A stretch of DNA of 64,000 nt from Actinomycetota bacterium (GTDB lineage: Bacteria > Actinomycetota > Thermoleophilia > Miltoncostaeales > Miltoncostaeaceae). The stretch spans positions 62,001 through 126,000 of the forward strand of contig CAUJCX010000020.1 of assembly GCA_963169235.1 (NCBI GenBank), read 5' to 3'. The notes beneath the pieces were generated by a model, which was given only the letters and a program-made list of their open reading frames with translations, searched no databases and was not told where the DNA came from. Shown here piece after piece: positions 53,348-62,341 of the stretch (positions within the stretch are counted from its first letter, which is position 1; every line of letters starts with the position of its first letter). The position numbers were made by a program, and so were the translations under genes.

Positions 53348-54304
53348 GTGAAGGTACTCGTCACAGGCGTCACGGGTTTCGTCGGCCACCACCTGGTGCG
53401 CGAGTTGACCGGCCGCGGGGCCGACGTGCACGGGCTGGTGCTCGATGCCGCGACCGAGCCCGTTCCCGCCGATGTGACGGCGCACGAGGGCAACGTGTGC
53501 GACTACGACGCCGTCCGCGCGGCCGTCGACGCGGTGCGGCCCGATCGCATCGTGCACCTGGCGGGGGCGTCGTCGGTGGGACGATCGTTCGCCGATCCGG
53601 TGGGCACGTGGGCGGTGAACCTCACCGGCACCCTGACCGTGCTGGAGGCGGTGCGCGCGGCGTCGTGGCCGGTGCGCCTGCTGACGGTGACCAGCGGCGA
53701 GGCGTACGGCCGCGTGCCCCTGGACGCACTCCCCGTGACCGAGGACACGCTGTTGACGCCGCTGTCGCCGTACGCCTCGTCGAAGGCCGCGGCCGACCTG
53801 GCCGCGGGCCAGTATCAGGAGTCGTACGACCTCGACATCATGCGGGTGCGGGCCTTCAACCACATCGGCCCGGGTCAGGACGGCCGGTTCGTCATCCCCA
53901 GCGTGGCCCGCCAGCTGGCGGAGGCCGAACGCGAGCCGGACGACGGGCCGTTCGAGCTGCACCTGGGCAACGTGGACAGCCGCCGCGACTTCACCGACGT
54001 GCGCGACGTGGTGCGGGCGTACGCGCTGCTCCTGGAGCGCGGGCTGCCGGGTGCGCCGTACCTCGTGGGCACCGGCCGCTCGGTGTCCATCCGCGAGCTG
54101 GTGGACGGCCTGGTGGGCCTGTGCCGGCGCGAGGCCCGCATCGTCACCGATGCCGCGCTGCTGCGAAGTGGCGAGCAACCGGATCTATATGGTTCGCCGG
54201 AACGGCTCCGCCGCGACACCGGTTGGACGCCCCAGATCCCGCTGGAGACGACGCTCTCCGACACCCTCGACTGGTGGCGGGCGAAACTCGACGCGGAGCG
54301 ATAA
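53348..54304 (+). CDS. rmd: NAD-dependent epimerase/dehydratase, probable GDP-4-keto-6-deoxy-D-mannose reductase
   Basis: A 318-residue short-chain dehydrogenase of the extended type. The nucleotide-binding motif TGVTGFVGHH is at the N terminus, HLAGASSVGRSFADP follows, and the catalytic Ser and Tyr-Lys are in TVTSGEAYG and PYASSKAAAD. The late segment NVDSRRDFTDVRDVVRAY is typical of Rmd-type sugar-nucleotide reductases. With Gmd encoded next it would turn GDP-mannose into GDP-D-rhamnose. A GDP-fucose or related epimerase is an alternative. The GTG at 53348 is close behind a TACGGT hexamer; gmd starts right after the stop. Confidence 0.82.
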   Translation: MKVLVTGVTGFVGHHLVRELTGRGADVHGLVLDAATEPVPADVTAHEGNVCDYDAVRAAVDAVRPDRIVHLAGASSVGRSFADPVGTWAVNLTGTLTVLEAVRAASWPVRLLTVTSGEAYGRVPLDALPVTEDTLLTPLSPYASSKAAADLAAGQYQESYDLDIMRVRAFNHIGPGQDGRFVIPSVARQLAEAEREPDDGPFELHLGNVDSRRDFTDVRDVVRAYALLLERGLPGAPYLVGTGRSVSIRELVDGLVGLCRREARIVTDAALLRSGEQPDLYGSPERLRRDTGWTPQIPLETTLSDTLDWWRAKLDAER

Positions 54305-55273
<969 letters not shown>

Positions 55274-55295
55274 AGGGGCCCGTCCCCGGGGGCGG

Positions 55296-55658
55296 TCAGC
55301 CGCCCTCGGTCACCCGGCGGGTGAGGTCCTCCACCCGCGAGCGCAGCGCGGCCACCTCGTCCTGCAGGCTGCGGCGCTCGGCGTTCTCGGCCTCCATCAC
55401 CATGTTGAACTGGTCGACCATGTCCTTGAGCACCTGGTCCTCCAGCTTGATCACCACGCGCTTGGCCATCGAGATGGCCTTGCCGACGCCCGGCTTGGAC
55501 GAGTACGCGACGGCCGGGTTCAGCGTCACGGTGCGGAACGCCACCGGCTGGGGCGCCGTGACGGCCATCACGGCGTCGTCGGAGGCCTGGTGTTCGGGCG
55601 TGCGCTCGGCCAGGCGGGCGCGGATGGTGGCGTCGGCGCGTTCGGCGGGCGTCGTCAC
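55296..55658 (-). CDS. Small coiled-coil protein coupled to the Wzt-like ATPase
   Basis: A 120-residue protein with no recognised enzymatic domain. It has a variable N terminus, a conserved-looking centre (NPAVAYSSKPGVGKAISMAK) and a C-terminal heptad region (AERRSLQDEVAALRSRVEDL) predicted to form a coiled coil. It is clearly related to the protein at 59232-59594: both share PGVGxAxxxAKRxV, then ERRxLxxEVxxLRxxVxxLxRxVT. The GTG start at 55658 overlaps the stop of the exporter ATPase by 4 bp. Similar segments occur as N-terminal parts of glycan methyltransferases in other bacteria, by recollection. It may be an adaptor of the polysaccharide export machinery. Confidence 0.7.
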   Translation of the reverse strand: MTTPAERADATIRARLAERTPEHQASDDAVMAVTAPQPVAFRTVTLNPAVAYSSKPGVGKAISMAKRVVIKLEDQVLKDMVDQFNMVMEAENAERRSLQDEVAALRSRVEDLTRRVTEGG

Positions 55659-56908
55659 GCCGGCACCCCCGTCGTCCAGCGCCCGCCGACCGCCACCGGG
55701 CCGAAGCCGCGGCCCCGGGCGAAACAGGTGAACGACGCCACCTGGTCGCGGCTGTGGAACGGCTCGGCGCCCACGGTGGCCAGCAGCGCGACGTCGATGG
55801 CGAACCTCCCCTCCATGAGCGGCAGCGCGTCCAGCACGAAGCGGACCGTGCGCGGTCCGGGGCGCTCGTCACGCGCGACGTCCTCGGTGCGGTTGTCGGT
55901 GCCGGCGATCAGGGCGCCGTCCGACGTGCGGATGGTGACGGCCACGGTCGCCGCCGCCGGCTCCACCACCTCGTAGTCGACCTCCAGGGCGAACGGGTCG
56001 CCCGACATGAACCGGTCGGTGAACTCCCCGTCCTCTCCCACCAGGCGCACGGCGGTGATGCGACACGACTTCCAGTCGGCATCCTGGATCAGCGTCTCGC
56101 CTCCGCCCTCGGCCGACGCGGCCACGCCGCTGCTGTACGCCTCGAACACGTCGGCGGGCGAGCCGTCGATCATCACGTCGCCGCCGCTCAACCAGATGGC
56201 CCGCGTGCACACCGTCTGCACCGCCCACTGCGAGTGGCTGACGAACACGATGGTGGCGCCCGAGCGCTGGAACTGCGCGATGCGGGCCAGGCACTTGCTC
56301 TGGAACGCCGCGTCCCCCACGGCGAGCACCTCGTCCAGCAGCAGCACGTCGGGCTCGAGCTCGGCGGCGACCGCGAATCCCAGCCGCATGTACATGCCGC
56401 TTGAGTACGTGCGCACCGGCGCGTCGATGAATCCCTCGAGCTCCGAGAACTCGACGATGCGGTCCATGCGCGCGTCCACCTCGGCGCGCGTCATGCCGTG
56501 GATGGAGGCGTTGAGGATGACGTTCTCGCGGCCGGTGAAGTCGGGGTGGAAACCGGCCCCCAGCTCCAGCAGCGAGACCACCTGGCCGCCCACCTCGATG
56601 GTGCCCTTGTCGGGGGGCAGGATGCCCGCCAGCATCTTCAAGAGGGTGCTCTTGCCCGCGCCGTTGGCACCCACCACGCCCAGCGCGGTGCCGGGTGCCA
56701 CGTCCAGGTCGACGTCACGCAGGGCCCAGACCTCGCGGTAGCTGGAGCGTCCCCGTCGCAGCAGCGTCTCCTTCAGCGTGCGGCTGCGCTCCAGCGTGAG
56801 CTTGAAGTGGCGGGACACGCCGCGCAGGCGGATCTGTCCGGGGGCCAGCGTGCTCAGGGTGCGGCGGGACGGGTGGGGGCCGGCATCATCGCCCTGATCA
56901 TGGCACAC
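55655..56908 (-). CDS. wzt: Polysaccharide ABC transporter ATP-binding protein (Wzt-like) with C-terminal domain
   Basis: A 417-residue ATPase of the O-antigen/teichoic-acid exporter type. IRLRGVSRHFKL and the TLKETLLRRGR segment lead into Walker A GVVGANGAGKST, signature TYSSGMYMRLGFAVA and Walker B PDVLLLDEVLAVGD. Residues from about 270 form a Wzt-type beta-rich glycan-binding domain (RITAVRLVGEDGEFTDRFMSGD), which in known Wzt proteins recognises the capped glycan end. The GTG at 56908 is the last standard start before the conserved core and is only probable. The matching permease is 2.7 kb away on the same strand with other genes between. Confidence 0.87.
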   Translation of the reverse strand: MCHDQGDDAGPHPSRRTLSTLAPGQIRLRGVSRHFKLTLERSRTLKETLLRRGRSSYREVWALRDVDLDVAPGTALGVVGANGAGKSTLLKMLAGILPPDKGTIEVGGQVVSLLELGAGFHPDFTGRENVILNASIHGMTRAEVDARMDRIVEFSELEGFIDAPVRTYSSGMYMRLGFAVAAELEPDVLLLDEVLAVGDAAFQSKCLARIAQFQRSGATIVFVSHSQWAVQTVCTRAIWLSGGDVMIDGSPADVFEAYSSGVAASAEGGGETLIQDADWKSCRITAVRLVGEDGEFTDRFMSGDPFALEVDYEVVEPAAATVAVTIRTSDGALIAGTDNRTEDVARDERPGPRTVRFVLDALPLMEGRFAIDVALLATVGAEPFHSRDQVASFTCFARGRGFGPVAVGGRWTTGVPA

Positions 56909-57012
56909 GCGCGCCGACTTGCGGCCGTCGGGCGTGGCACACTGCCGGACGTGCCGACCACGTATCGAGGGCTGCCCTGAGCGGCGCGAACGCATCCGCC
57001 GACCCGGGGCAC

Positions 57013-58170
57013 GTGGCCGTCGTCGTCCCCCGTTTCGGCCCGCAGATCGGCGGCGGAATCGAGGCGCTGGCGCGCATGTACGCCCTGCGGCTGGCGGCAC
57101 GCACGCCCGTGACGGTGCTGACGACGTGCGCCGTCGACTACCGCACGTGGCGCGACGAGCTGCCCGCCGGGGTGGAGCGCGACGGCGACGTGGAGGTGAA
57201 GCGCTTCCGCGTGCCCCACCCCCGCGACACGGCCGTGTTCGACGCGCACTCCGCCACCGTGCTGCCGGACGGCACCCGCCCGTCCCGCGCCGACCAGGAG
57301 CGGTGGATGGACCTGCAGGGGCCCAACAGCCCCGACCTGCTCGAGCACCTGTCGGCCCAGGGTGACCGCTACGACGTGGTGCTGTTCATGCCCTACCTGT
57401 ACGCCACCACGGTGCGAGGGCTGCCCCTGGTGACACGCTCGGTGGTGCAGCCCGCCCTCCACGACGAGCCCATGATGCGCCTGGCCATCTACGACGACGC
57501 GCTGGCCCACGCCCGCGGGTTCGTGTTCAACACGCCCGAGGAGCGCACGCGCTTCGCGGCCCGCTTCGGGCGGGGAGGGGACGCCCCCATCGTCGGCGCC
57601 GGCATCGACCCGCCCCCCGCGTCCGACCCCGGCCGGGCCCGCGCCGCGCTGGGCATCGAACGCGACTACGTGCTGTACGTCGGCCGTCTCGACGCGTCCA
57701 AGGGCGTCGACGCGCTGATCGAGTGCCACGCCCACATGCGCGGCGAGATGGCCGATCCCCCCGACCTGGTGCTGGCCGGGCCGCCGGCGATGGACGTGGC
57801 CCCGCAACCGTGGCTGCACGTCACCGGGTTCGTCGACGAGCAGACCAAGCACGACCTCGTCGAGGGCGCGCTGGCCCTGGCCACGGCGTCCCCGTACGAG
57901 AGCCTGTCGATCGTGCTGCTGGAGGCGTGGGCGCACGGCACGCCGACCATGTGCGCGGCGGGTACGGACGTGCTCACCGGGCAGACGACGCGCTCCGGGG
58001 GCGGCCTGTGGTTCGCCGACAAGCACCAGTACCTGGAGTGCGTGGACACGCTGGTCAACTATCCGCCATTGCGGTGGTCGATGGGGTTCCAGGGCCGTCG
58101 GTACACCCGCGGGCTCGCGTGGGACGCGGTGATCGACCGGCTGTGCGAGGCGCTGGCCGCCGCGCGCTGA
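57013..58170 (+). CDS. Glycosyltransferase, GT4-like
   Basis: A 385-residue GT-B glycosyltransferase. The N-terminal Rossmann half starts VVVPRFGPQIGGGIEALARM; the donor-binding half has VLYVGRLDASKGVD and the EX7E motif ESLSIVLLEAWAHGTP. It shares unusual stretches with the enzyme at 60435 (TTCAVDYRTW versus TTCAVDHYRW; LHDEP in both), so they are paralogues. The GTG at 57013 is the first good start; a CTG at 56977 overlapping a nine-codon upstream frame is possible. It is divergent from the Wzt-like gene. Sugar and linkage are unknown. Confidence 0.85.
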   Translation: MAVVVPRFGPQIGGGIEALARMYALRLAARTPVTVLTTCAVDYRTWRDELPAGVERDGDVEVKRFRVPHPRDTAVFDAHSATVLPDGTRPSRADQERWMDLQGPNSPDLLEHLSAQGDRYDVVLFMPYLYATTVRGLPLVTRSVVQPALHDEPMMRLAIYDDALAHARGFVFNTPEERTRFAARFGRGGDAPIVGAGIDPPPASDPGRARAALGIERDYVLYVGRLDASKGVDALIECHAHMRGEMADPPDLVLAGPPAMDVAPQPWLHVTGFVDEQTKHDLVEGALALATASPYESLSIVLLEAWAHGTPTMCAAGTDVLTGQTTRSGGGLWFADKHQYLECVDTLVNYPPLRWSMGFQGRRYTRGLAWDAVIDRLCEALAAAR

Positions 58171-58174
58171 CCCG

Positions 58175-58198
58175 CGCCCGCCTCAGCCTCCGCGGGCG
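58175..58198. terminator. Hairpin between convergent glycosyltransferase genes
   Basis: CGCCCGC and GCGGGCG form a 7-bp stem with a 10-nt loop, spanning the 12-bp gap and the last codons of the minus-strand gene. No T-tract. Confidence 0.35.
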
Positions 58199-59235
58199 GC
58201 GAGGTTGGTGTCGACGAACTCGACGACGCGGGGTGCGATCGCGGTGGCCGCCGTGTCACGCACCCGCGCCTGCGCGTAGGGCTCGAACGACGTCCGCAGC
58301 TCCGGGTCGGTCAGCATCAGGTACACGGCTTCGGCGGCGTACACGGGATCCGAACCCGGCACCACGATGCCCGCCTGGCCCAGGGTCTCGGGCAGCGAAC
58401 CCTCGTCGCCCGACACCACCGGCAGGCCCTCCGCGAGGGCCTCGATGATGGGGGCGCAGAACCCCTCGTGGGCGCTCAGCGTCAGGTAGCACCCGGCCTG
58501 CTGGTAGAGGCGGTCGCGCACCTCGCGCGACACCAGCCCGCGCAGCACCACCATGTCCTCGGCGGCCAGCGTGCGGATGAGGCTCTCCACCGACTCGCGG
58601 TAGCGGGGGAAGTCGTTCCACGAGCCCACCACGTCCACGCGGAAGTCGGGCATGCGGCGGCGCATCAGCGCGGCGGTGCGCACCACCAGCTCGATCTGCT
58701 TGCTGGGCACGCAGCGCCCCACCACCACGGCGCGGTGTGCGGGGTGGGGATCGATGGGGCGCGTGGTCTCGGCCCGCTCGAACAGCAGGGGCAGCACCAC
58801 GGGATCGCGGGCACCGCACTCCTCCAGCTCGGCAGCGTTGTAGCGCGAGTCCGCCACGGTCGCGTGCGAGTGGGCCACGATGGCGGGCAGCGCCTGGCGC
58901 CCCTCCTCACACAGCTGCGCGATCGCGGGGTTCTCGGAGAGCAGGTGGCTGGGCGTGATGTTGTGGTACAGCATCAGGCGCGCGTGGGGGCCGTCCTCGG
59001 CCAGGTAGCGCTCGGCGGCCTTGCTCCACAGCGAGTAGCGCATCAGCACCGGCGCCCCACCCTGGTACTTGGTGAGGGGCAGCACGTCGGCCCGCAGATC
59101 GTGGTGCACGTGCTCGGCGTAGATCTCGCCGCCGATGCCGTGGCGGGCCAGCAGCTCGCGCCACGCGAACGCCTGGTCGGAGACCGCGTCGTGGGGGGCC
59201 ATCGCGGCCACCAGCTGGTCGAGGCGGCGGGTCAT
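58183..59235 (-). CDS. Glycosyltransferase, GT4-like
   Basis: A 350-residue GT-B enzyme. It has an early YHNITPSHLLSENP segment often seen in glycosyltransferases of polysaccharide loci, the donor-domain start HRAVVVGRCVPSKQIELVV and the EX7E motif EGFCAPIIEALAEGLPVV. The ATG at 59235 overlaps the stop of the small coiled-coil gene by 4 bp, so it is the third gene of the minus-strand unit permease, coiled-coil protein, glycosyltransferase. The sugar is not predictable. Confidence 0.88.
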   Translation of the reverse strand: MTRRLDQLVAAMAPHDAVSDQAFAWRELLARHGIGGEIYAEHVHHDLRADVLPLTKYQGGAPVLMRYSLWSKAAERYLAEDGPHARLMLYHNITPSHLLSENPAIAQLCEEGRQALPAIVAHSHATVADSRYNAAELEECGARDPVVLPLLFERAETTRPIDPHPAHRAVVVGRCVPSKQIELVVRTAALMRRRMPDFRVDVVGSWNDFPRYRESVESLIRTLAAEDMVVLRGLVSREVRDRLYQQAGCYLTLSAHEGFCAPIIEALAEGLPVVSGDEGSLPETLGQAGIVVPGSDPVYAAEAVYLMLTDPELRTSFEPYAQARVRDTAATAIAPRVVEFVDTNLAARGG

Positions 59236-59594
59236 CGCGGGGTCACAAGCCGCTCGAGGTGACCCACCTCGGTGCGCAGCGTCTCGACCTCCTGGGTCAG
59301 GCGCCGGCGCTCCCGCCGGGCCTGGTGCAGCGCCATCGACAGCTGCTGGGCCAGGTCGTTGAGGTAGTGGTACTGCAGGCGCACCACGAACCGCTTGGCC
59401 ACGGTCACCGCCGGGCCGACGCCCGGCGTCGTGGAGCGCAGGTACTCCGGGCGCACCGCCACGGTCTGACGCAGCCCGTCGGGCGACTGGCCCCGGGCGC
59501 GCAGCGCGGCCCGCTCGGCCACGTGCCCCATCAGCAGGCCCACGTCCACCCCGTGCCGGGGCGGCGGCGGCTCAGAGCTCGACGGCGAAGTCAC
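59232..59594 (-). CDS. Small coiled-coil protein coupled to the Wzm-like permease
   Basis: A 120-residue relative of the protein at 55296-55658. The centre RSTTPGVGPAVTVAKRFVVR and the C-terminal heptads ERRRLTQEVETLRTEVGHL align with it without gaps. The N terminus is different (MTSPSSSEPPPPRHG) and has no signal peptide. The chosen GTG at 59594 lies inside the last codons of the permease gene (23-bp overlap); a later GTG in frame (VDVGLLMGHV) is an alternative. Its stop overlaps the following glycosyltransferase start by 4 bp. Function unknown; association with both halves of the exporter suggests an accessory role. Confidence 0.68.
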   Translation of the reverse strand: MTSPSSSEPPPPRHGVDVGLLMGHVAERAALRARGQSPDGLRQTVAVRPEYLRSTTPGVGPAVTVAKRFVVRLQYHYLNDLAQQLSMALHQARRERRRLTQEVETLRTEVGHLERLVTPR

Positions 59595-60354
59595 GCTGCA
59601 ACCGGTTGAACAGCTTCCATCCGCCCCACAGCGTGCCGAAGCCCACGATGACGATGTAGATGAGGATGCGGTACGACGGCCACAGCCCCCAATACAGCAC
59701 GTCCTGCAGGGCCAGCACGAACGGGGTGGGGAAGTTGACCAGCTCGATCACGCTGATCAGCCACGGGTTCTGCTTGGCCAGCGGGAACGAATCGAACGTG
59801 AACAGGATGGGGGTGATGAAGAACCAGGGCAGGAGGATGGCGGCCAGGATGTGCTCGGTGTCGCGGAAGAACACGTTCAGCCCGGCGACCGCCAGGGCGA
59901 GCCCCGTCACCAGCGCGACGCAGCACACCAGCACCAGCGGCAGCAGCACCAGCGGGGCGTGCCCGTTGCGCGCCAGCAGCAGGCTGGCGGGGATCAGGAT
60001 CGCCAGCATCACGGCCGCCGTGAGCCCCTGCGACACCACCGAGGCCAGCGGCACGATCTGGCGCGGGAAGGCCACCTTCTTCACCAGGTCGGCGTTACCC
60101 ACGATGCTGGTGGCGGCCACCATCATGGAGCCCGAGAAGAACATCCAGAAGGCCTGTCCCACCAGCAGGTAGAACGGGTAGAACTCCAGCGGCACCCGCC
60201 AGATGACGGCGAACACGAGGGTGTAGACCAGCATCGCCACCAGCGGGTTGGCGAGGGTCCACACGACCCCCAGCCACGAGCCCTTGTAGCGCCCCCGCAC
60301 CTCGCGGCGCACGAGGTTGGCGAACAGCTCGCGTGTGTGTTGGGGCAGCCGCAC
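59572..60354 (-). CDS. wzm: Polysaccharide ABC transporter permease (Wzm-like)
   Basis: A 260-residue ABC-2 permease with six hydrophobic helices. The start LPQHTRELFANLVRREVRGR and the segment YKGSWLGVVWTLANPLVAML are characteristic of Wzm/TagG/KpsM-type permeases, and the C-terminal half holds FFRDTEHILAAILLPWFFIT. With the Wzt-like ATPase it should move a lipid-linked glycan across the membrane. The GTG at 60354 is used. It is divergent from the glycosyltransferase at 60435, sharing an 80-bp gap. Confidence 0.92.
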   Translation of the reverse strand: MRLPQHTRELFANLVRREVRGRYKGSWLGVVWTLANPLVAMLVYTLVFAVIWRVPLEFYPFYLLVGQAFWMFFSGSMMVAATSIVGNADLVKKVAFPRQIVPLASVVSQGLTAAVMLAILIPASLLLARNGHAPLVLLPLVLVCCVALVTGLALAVAGLNVFFRDTEHILAAILLPWFFITPILFTFDSFPLAKQNPWLISVIELVNFPTPFVLALQDVLYWGLWPSYRILIYIVIVGFGTLWGGWKLFNRLQRDFAVEL

Positions 60355-60421
60355 CGGCGGGAGTGTAGCGATGACCCCCCGGTCCGCCCCCCGGTGGGCG
60401 TTGTCGCGTGCGCGAAGTCGC

Positions 60422-60427
60422 TACGGT
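60422..60427 (+). promoter_or_regulatory. Candidate -10 element for the glycosyltransferase operon (TACGGT)
   Basis: TACGGT ends 7 nt before the GTG at 60435. TTGTCG at 60401-60406 is a possible -35 with a short 15-bp spacer. The spacing predicts a leaderless mRNA. Confidence 0.42.
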
Positions 60428-60434
60428 TCGGCGT

Positions 60435-61628
60435 GTGCGCGTGCTGATGGTCACCCCCCGTTTCGGGGCCGCGAACCTGGGAGGGGCGGAGAACCTCATC
60501 CGCGAACTCGCCCTGCACGCACCCGCCGGGTGGGACGTGGAGGTGGCGACCACCTGCGCCGTCGACCACTACCGCTGGCTCAACGTGCTGCCGCCCGGGT
60601 CGGGCACCGAGGATGGGCTGCCGGTGCACCGGTTCCCGGTGTCCGAGCGGGACGCGTGGCAGCACGAGCGCCTGGTCAACCACCTGCAGGTGACCGGAGA
60701 GCTCGACCCCGCAAGCGAGCTGTACCTGCTGGGGTCGAGCGTGTGGTCGGAGGGCCTCCAGCGGTTCATCGAGGACGAAGGGTCCCGGTTCGACGCCCTC
60801 GTGTTCTGCCCGTACCTGTTCGGCACCACGTTCTGGGGGTCGCAGGTGTGGCCGCACAAGAGCGTGCTGGTGCCGTGCCTGCACGACGAGCCGTACGCGC
60901 ACATGGACGCCGTGCGGCGCATGATGTCGGGCGTCGCCGGGTGCATCTTCAACTCGCGCGGCGAGCAGGCGCTGGCCCACCGGCTGTTCGACGTGCGGGC
61001 GGACGGCGTGGTGGGCATGGGCTTCGACACCCTGCCGCCGGCGCGACGGGAGCACCTGCCACCCGCCGTCGCCGCGCTGCCGCCGCAGGGCTACTTCGTG
61101 TACATGGGGCGCCAGGAGGAGGGCAAGCGCGTCGATGTCGCCGTGCGCTACGTCGCCGAGATGGCCCGCACCCGGCCCGACCTGAAGCTGGTGCTCGTGG
61201 GCGGCGGCTCGTACCGGGTGCCGGCCTACGCCGAGGGCGCCGTGGTGCAGGCGGGCTTCGTCGACGAGGCCTCCAAGCGGGCCATCCTCGCCGACGCCGC
61301 GGCGCTGGTGAACCCGTCCGAGAAGGAGAGCTTCTCCATCGTGTTGATGGAGGCGTGGCGGGAGGGCACCCCGGTGCTGGTCGCGGCCGGCTCGGAGGTG
61401 ATGGCCGACCACTGCGCCGATTCGGGCGGCGGGTTCACGTTCACGGGCCACGACGACTTCACGGCCCGCGCGGCGTCGTTCCTGGACGATCCCCGCCTGC
61501 GCGAGGCCATGGGGGAGGCCGGTCGCCGCCACGTGGCCGCGGAGTGGTCGTGGGACGCGGTGACGGGCCGCTTCGCCCGCGTGCTCGACGCGATCATGGC
61601 GGCGCAACCCGTCGCGGGTGCCGCGTGA
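60435..61628 (+). CDS. Glycosyltransferase, GT4-like
   Basis: A 397-residue GT-B enzyme. The start VRVLMVTPRFGAANLGGAE matches the family; the donor half has YFVYMGRQEEGKRVDVAV, and the EX7E motif is ESFSIVLMEAWREGTP near 297. It is a paralogue of the enzyme at 57013. The GTG at 60435 is chosen because it sits 7 nt behind a TACGGT hexamer; a GTG at 60408 would add nine residues but lies upstream of that element. Its stop overlaps the next gene by 4 bp; it leads a four-gene plus-strand operon. Confidence 0.88.
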   Translation: MRVLMVTPRFGAANLGGAENLIRELALHAPAGWDVEVATTCAVDHYRWLNVLPPGSGTEDGLPVHRFPVSERDAWQHERLVNHLQVTGELDPASELYLLGSSVWSEGLQRFIEDEGSRFDALVFCPYLFGTTFWGSQVWPHKSVLVPCLHDEPYAHMDAVRRMMSGVAGCIFNSRGEQALAHRLFDVRADGVVGMGFDTLPPARREHLPPAVAALPPQGYFVYMGRQEEGKRVDVAVRYVAEMARTRPDLKLVLVGGGSYRVPAYAEGAVVQAGFVDEASKRAILADAAALVNPSEKESFSIVLMEAWREGTPVLVAAGSEVMADHCADSGGGFTFTGHDDFTARAASFLDDPRLREAMGEAGRRHVAAEWSWDAVTGRFARVLDAIMAAQPVAGAA

Positions 61629-62341
61629 CGGGGGCGCTCGCCATCATCCGCGCGTTCAACGAGCAGGCGACCGTCGCCCACGTGGTGGCCGACGTCCGCC
61701 TTCACCTTCCCCAGGCCGACGTGGTGGTGATCGACGACGGCTCCACCGACGCCACCGCGGCCCGCGCCCGCGGCGCCGGAGCCCGCGTGGTGTCGCTGCC
61801 GGTGAACCTCGGCATGGGCGGGGCCGCCCAGACCGGCTATCGCATCGCCCGCGACGAGGGCCACGTCGTGGCCGTGCAGGTGGACGGCGACGGTCAGCAT
61901 CCCGGTCGTGAGGCCGCCCGCCTGGTGGACGTGTTGTGCCAGGAGCAGTGCGATCTGGTGGTGGGTAGCCGCTTCGCCACCGCGGGCGGCGACCGCTCGA
62001 CCCCGGCCCGCCGCGCCGGCATCCACGTGGCGTCGCGCCTGCTGTCGGCCGCCACGGGGCAGCGCTTCACCGACGTCACGTCGGGCCTGCGCGCCGTCGG
62101 CCCCCGCGGCATCGCCCTGTTCGCCACGCGCTACCCGTGCGACTACGTCGAGGTGGAGGCGCTGTTCCTGGCGGCCCGCCACGGCCTCCGCATCGCCGAG
62201 GTGCCGGTGATGATGCGCTCGCGCGTCGCGGGCCGCTCGACCATCGGCCCGATGCACTCGGCGGTGTACGGGGTGCGCATGGCGTGGGGCGTCGCGGCCC
62301 TGATGGCCGACCGGCGCGCCCTGGCGAAGGCCGCGCTGTGA
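61625..62341 (+). CDS. Glycosyltransferase family 2
   Basis: A 238-residue GT-A enzyme of the dolichol-phosphate-mannose-synthase-like type. IIRAFNEQATVAHVV, the VVIDDGSTDAT stretch, NLGMGGAAQTGYRIA and the metal-binding VQVDGDGQHPG are diagnostic. It lacks the membrane helices that some relatives have. It may make a polyprenyl-phosphate sugar or add a residue to the repeating unit. The GTG at 61625 overlaps the upstream glycosyltransferase by 4 bp and the stop overlaps the next by 4 bp. Confidence 0.9.
   Translation: MTGALAIIRAFNEQATVAHVVADVRLHLPQADVVVIDDGSTDATAARARGAGARVVSLPVNLGMGGAAQTGYRIARDEGHVVAVQVDGDGQHPGREAARLVDVLCQEQCDLVVGSRFATAGGDRSTPARRAGIHVASRLLSAATGQRFTDVTSGLRAVGPRGIALFATRYPCDYVEVEALFLAARHGLRIAEVPVMMRSRVAGRSTIGPMHSAVYGVRMAWGVAALMADRRALAKAAL

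Noticed and set aside
56951-56980. Nine-codon frame (GTG ... TGA) ahead of the glycosyltransferase at 57013 as a leader peptide
   Set aside because: No ribosome site, no repeated codons or attenuator hairpin. Overlap with a CTG codon is probably chance.
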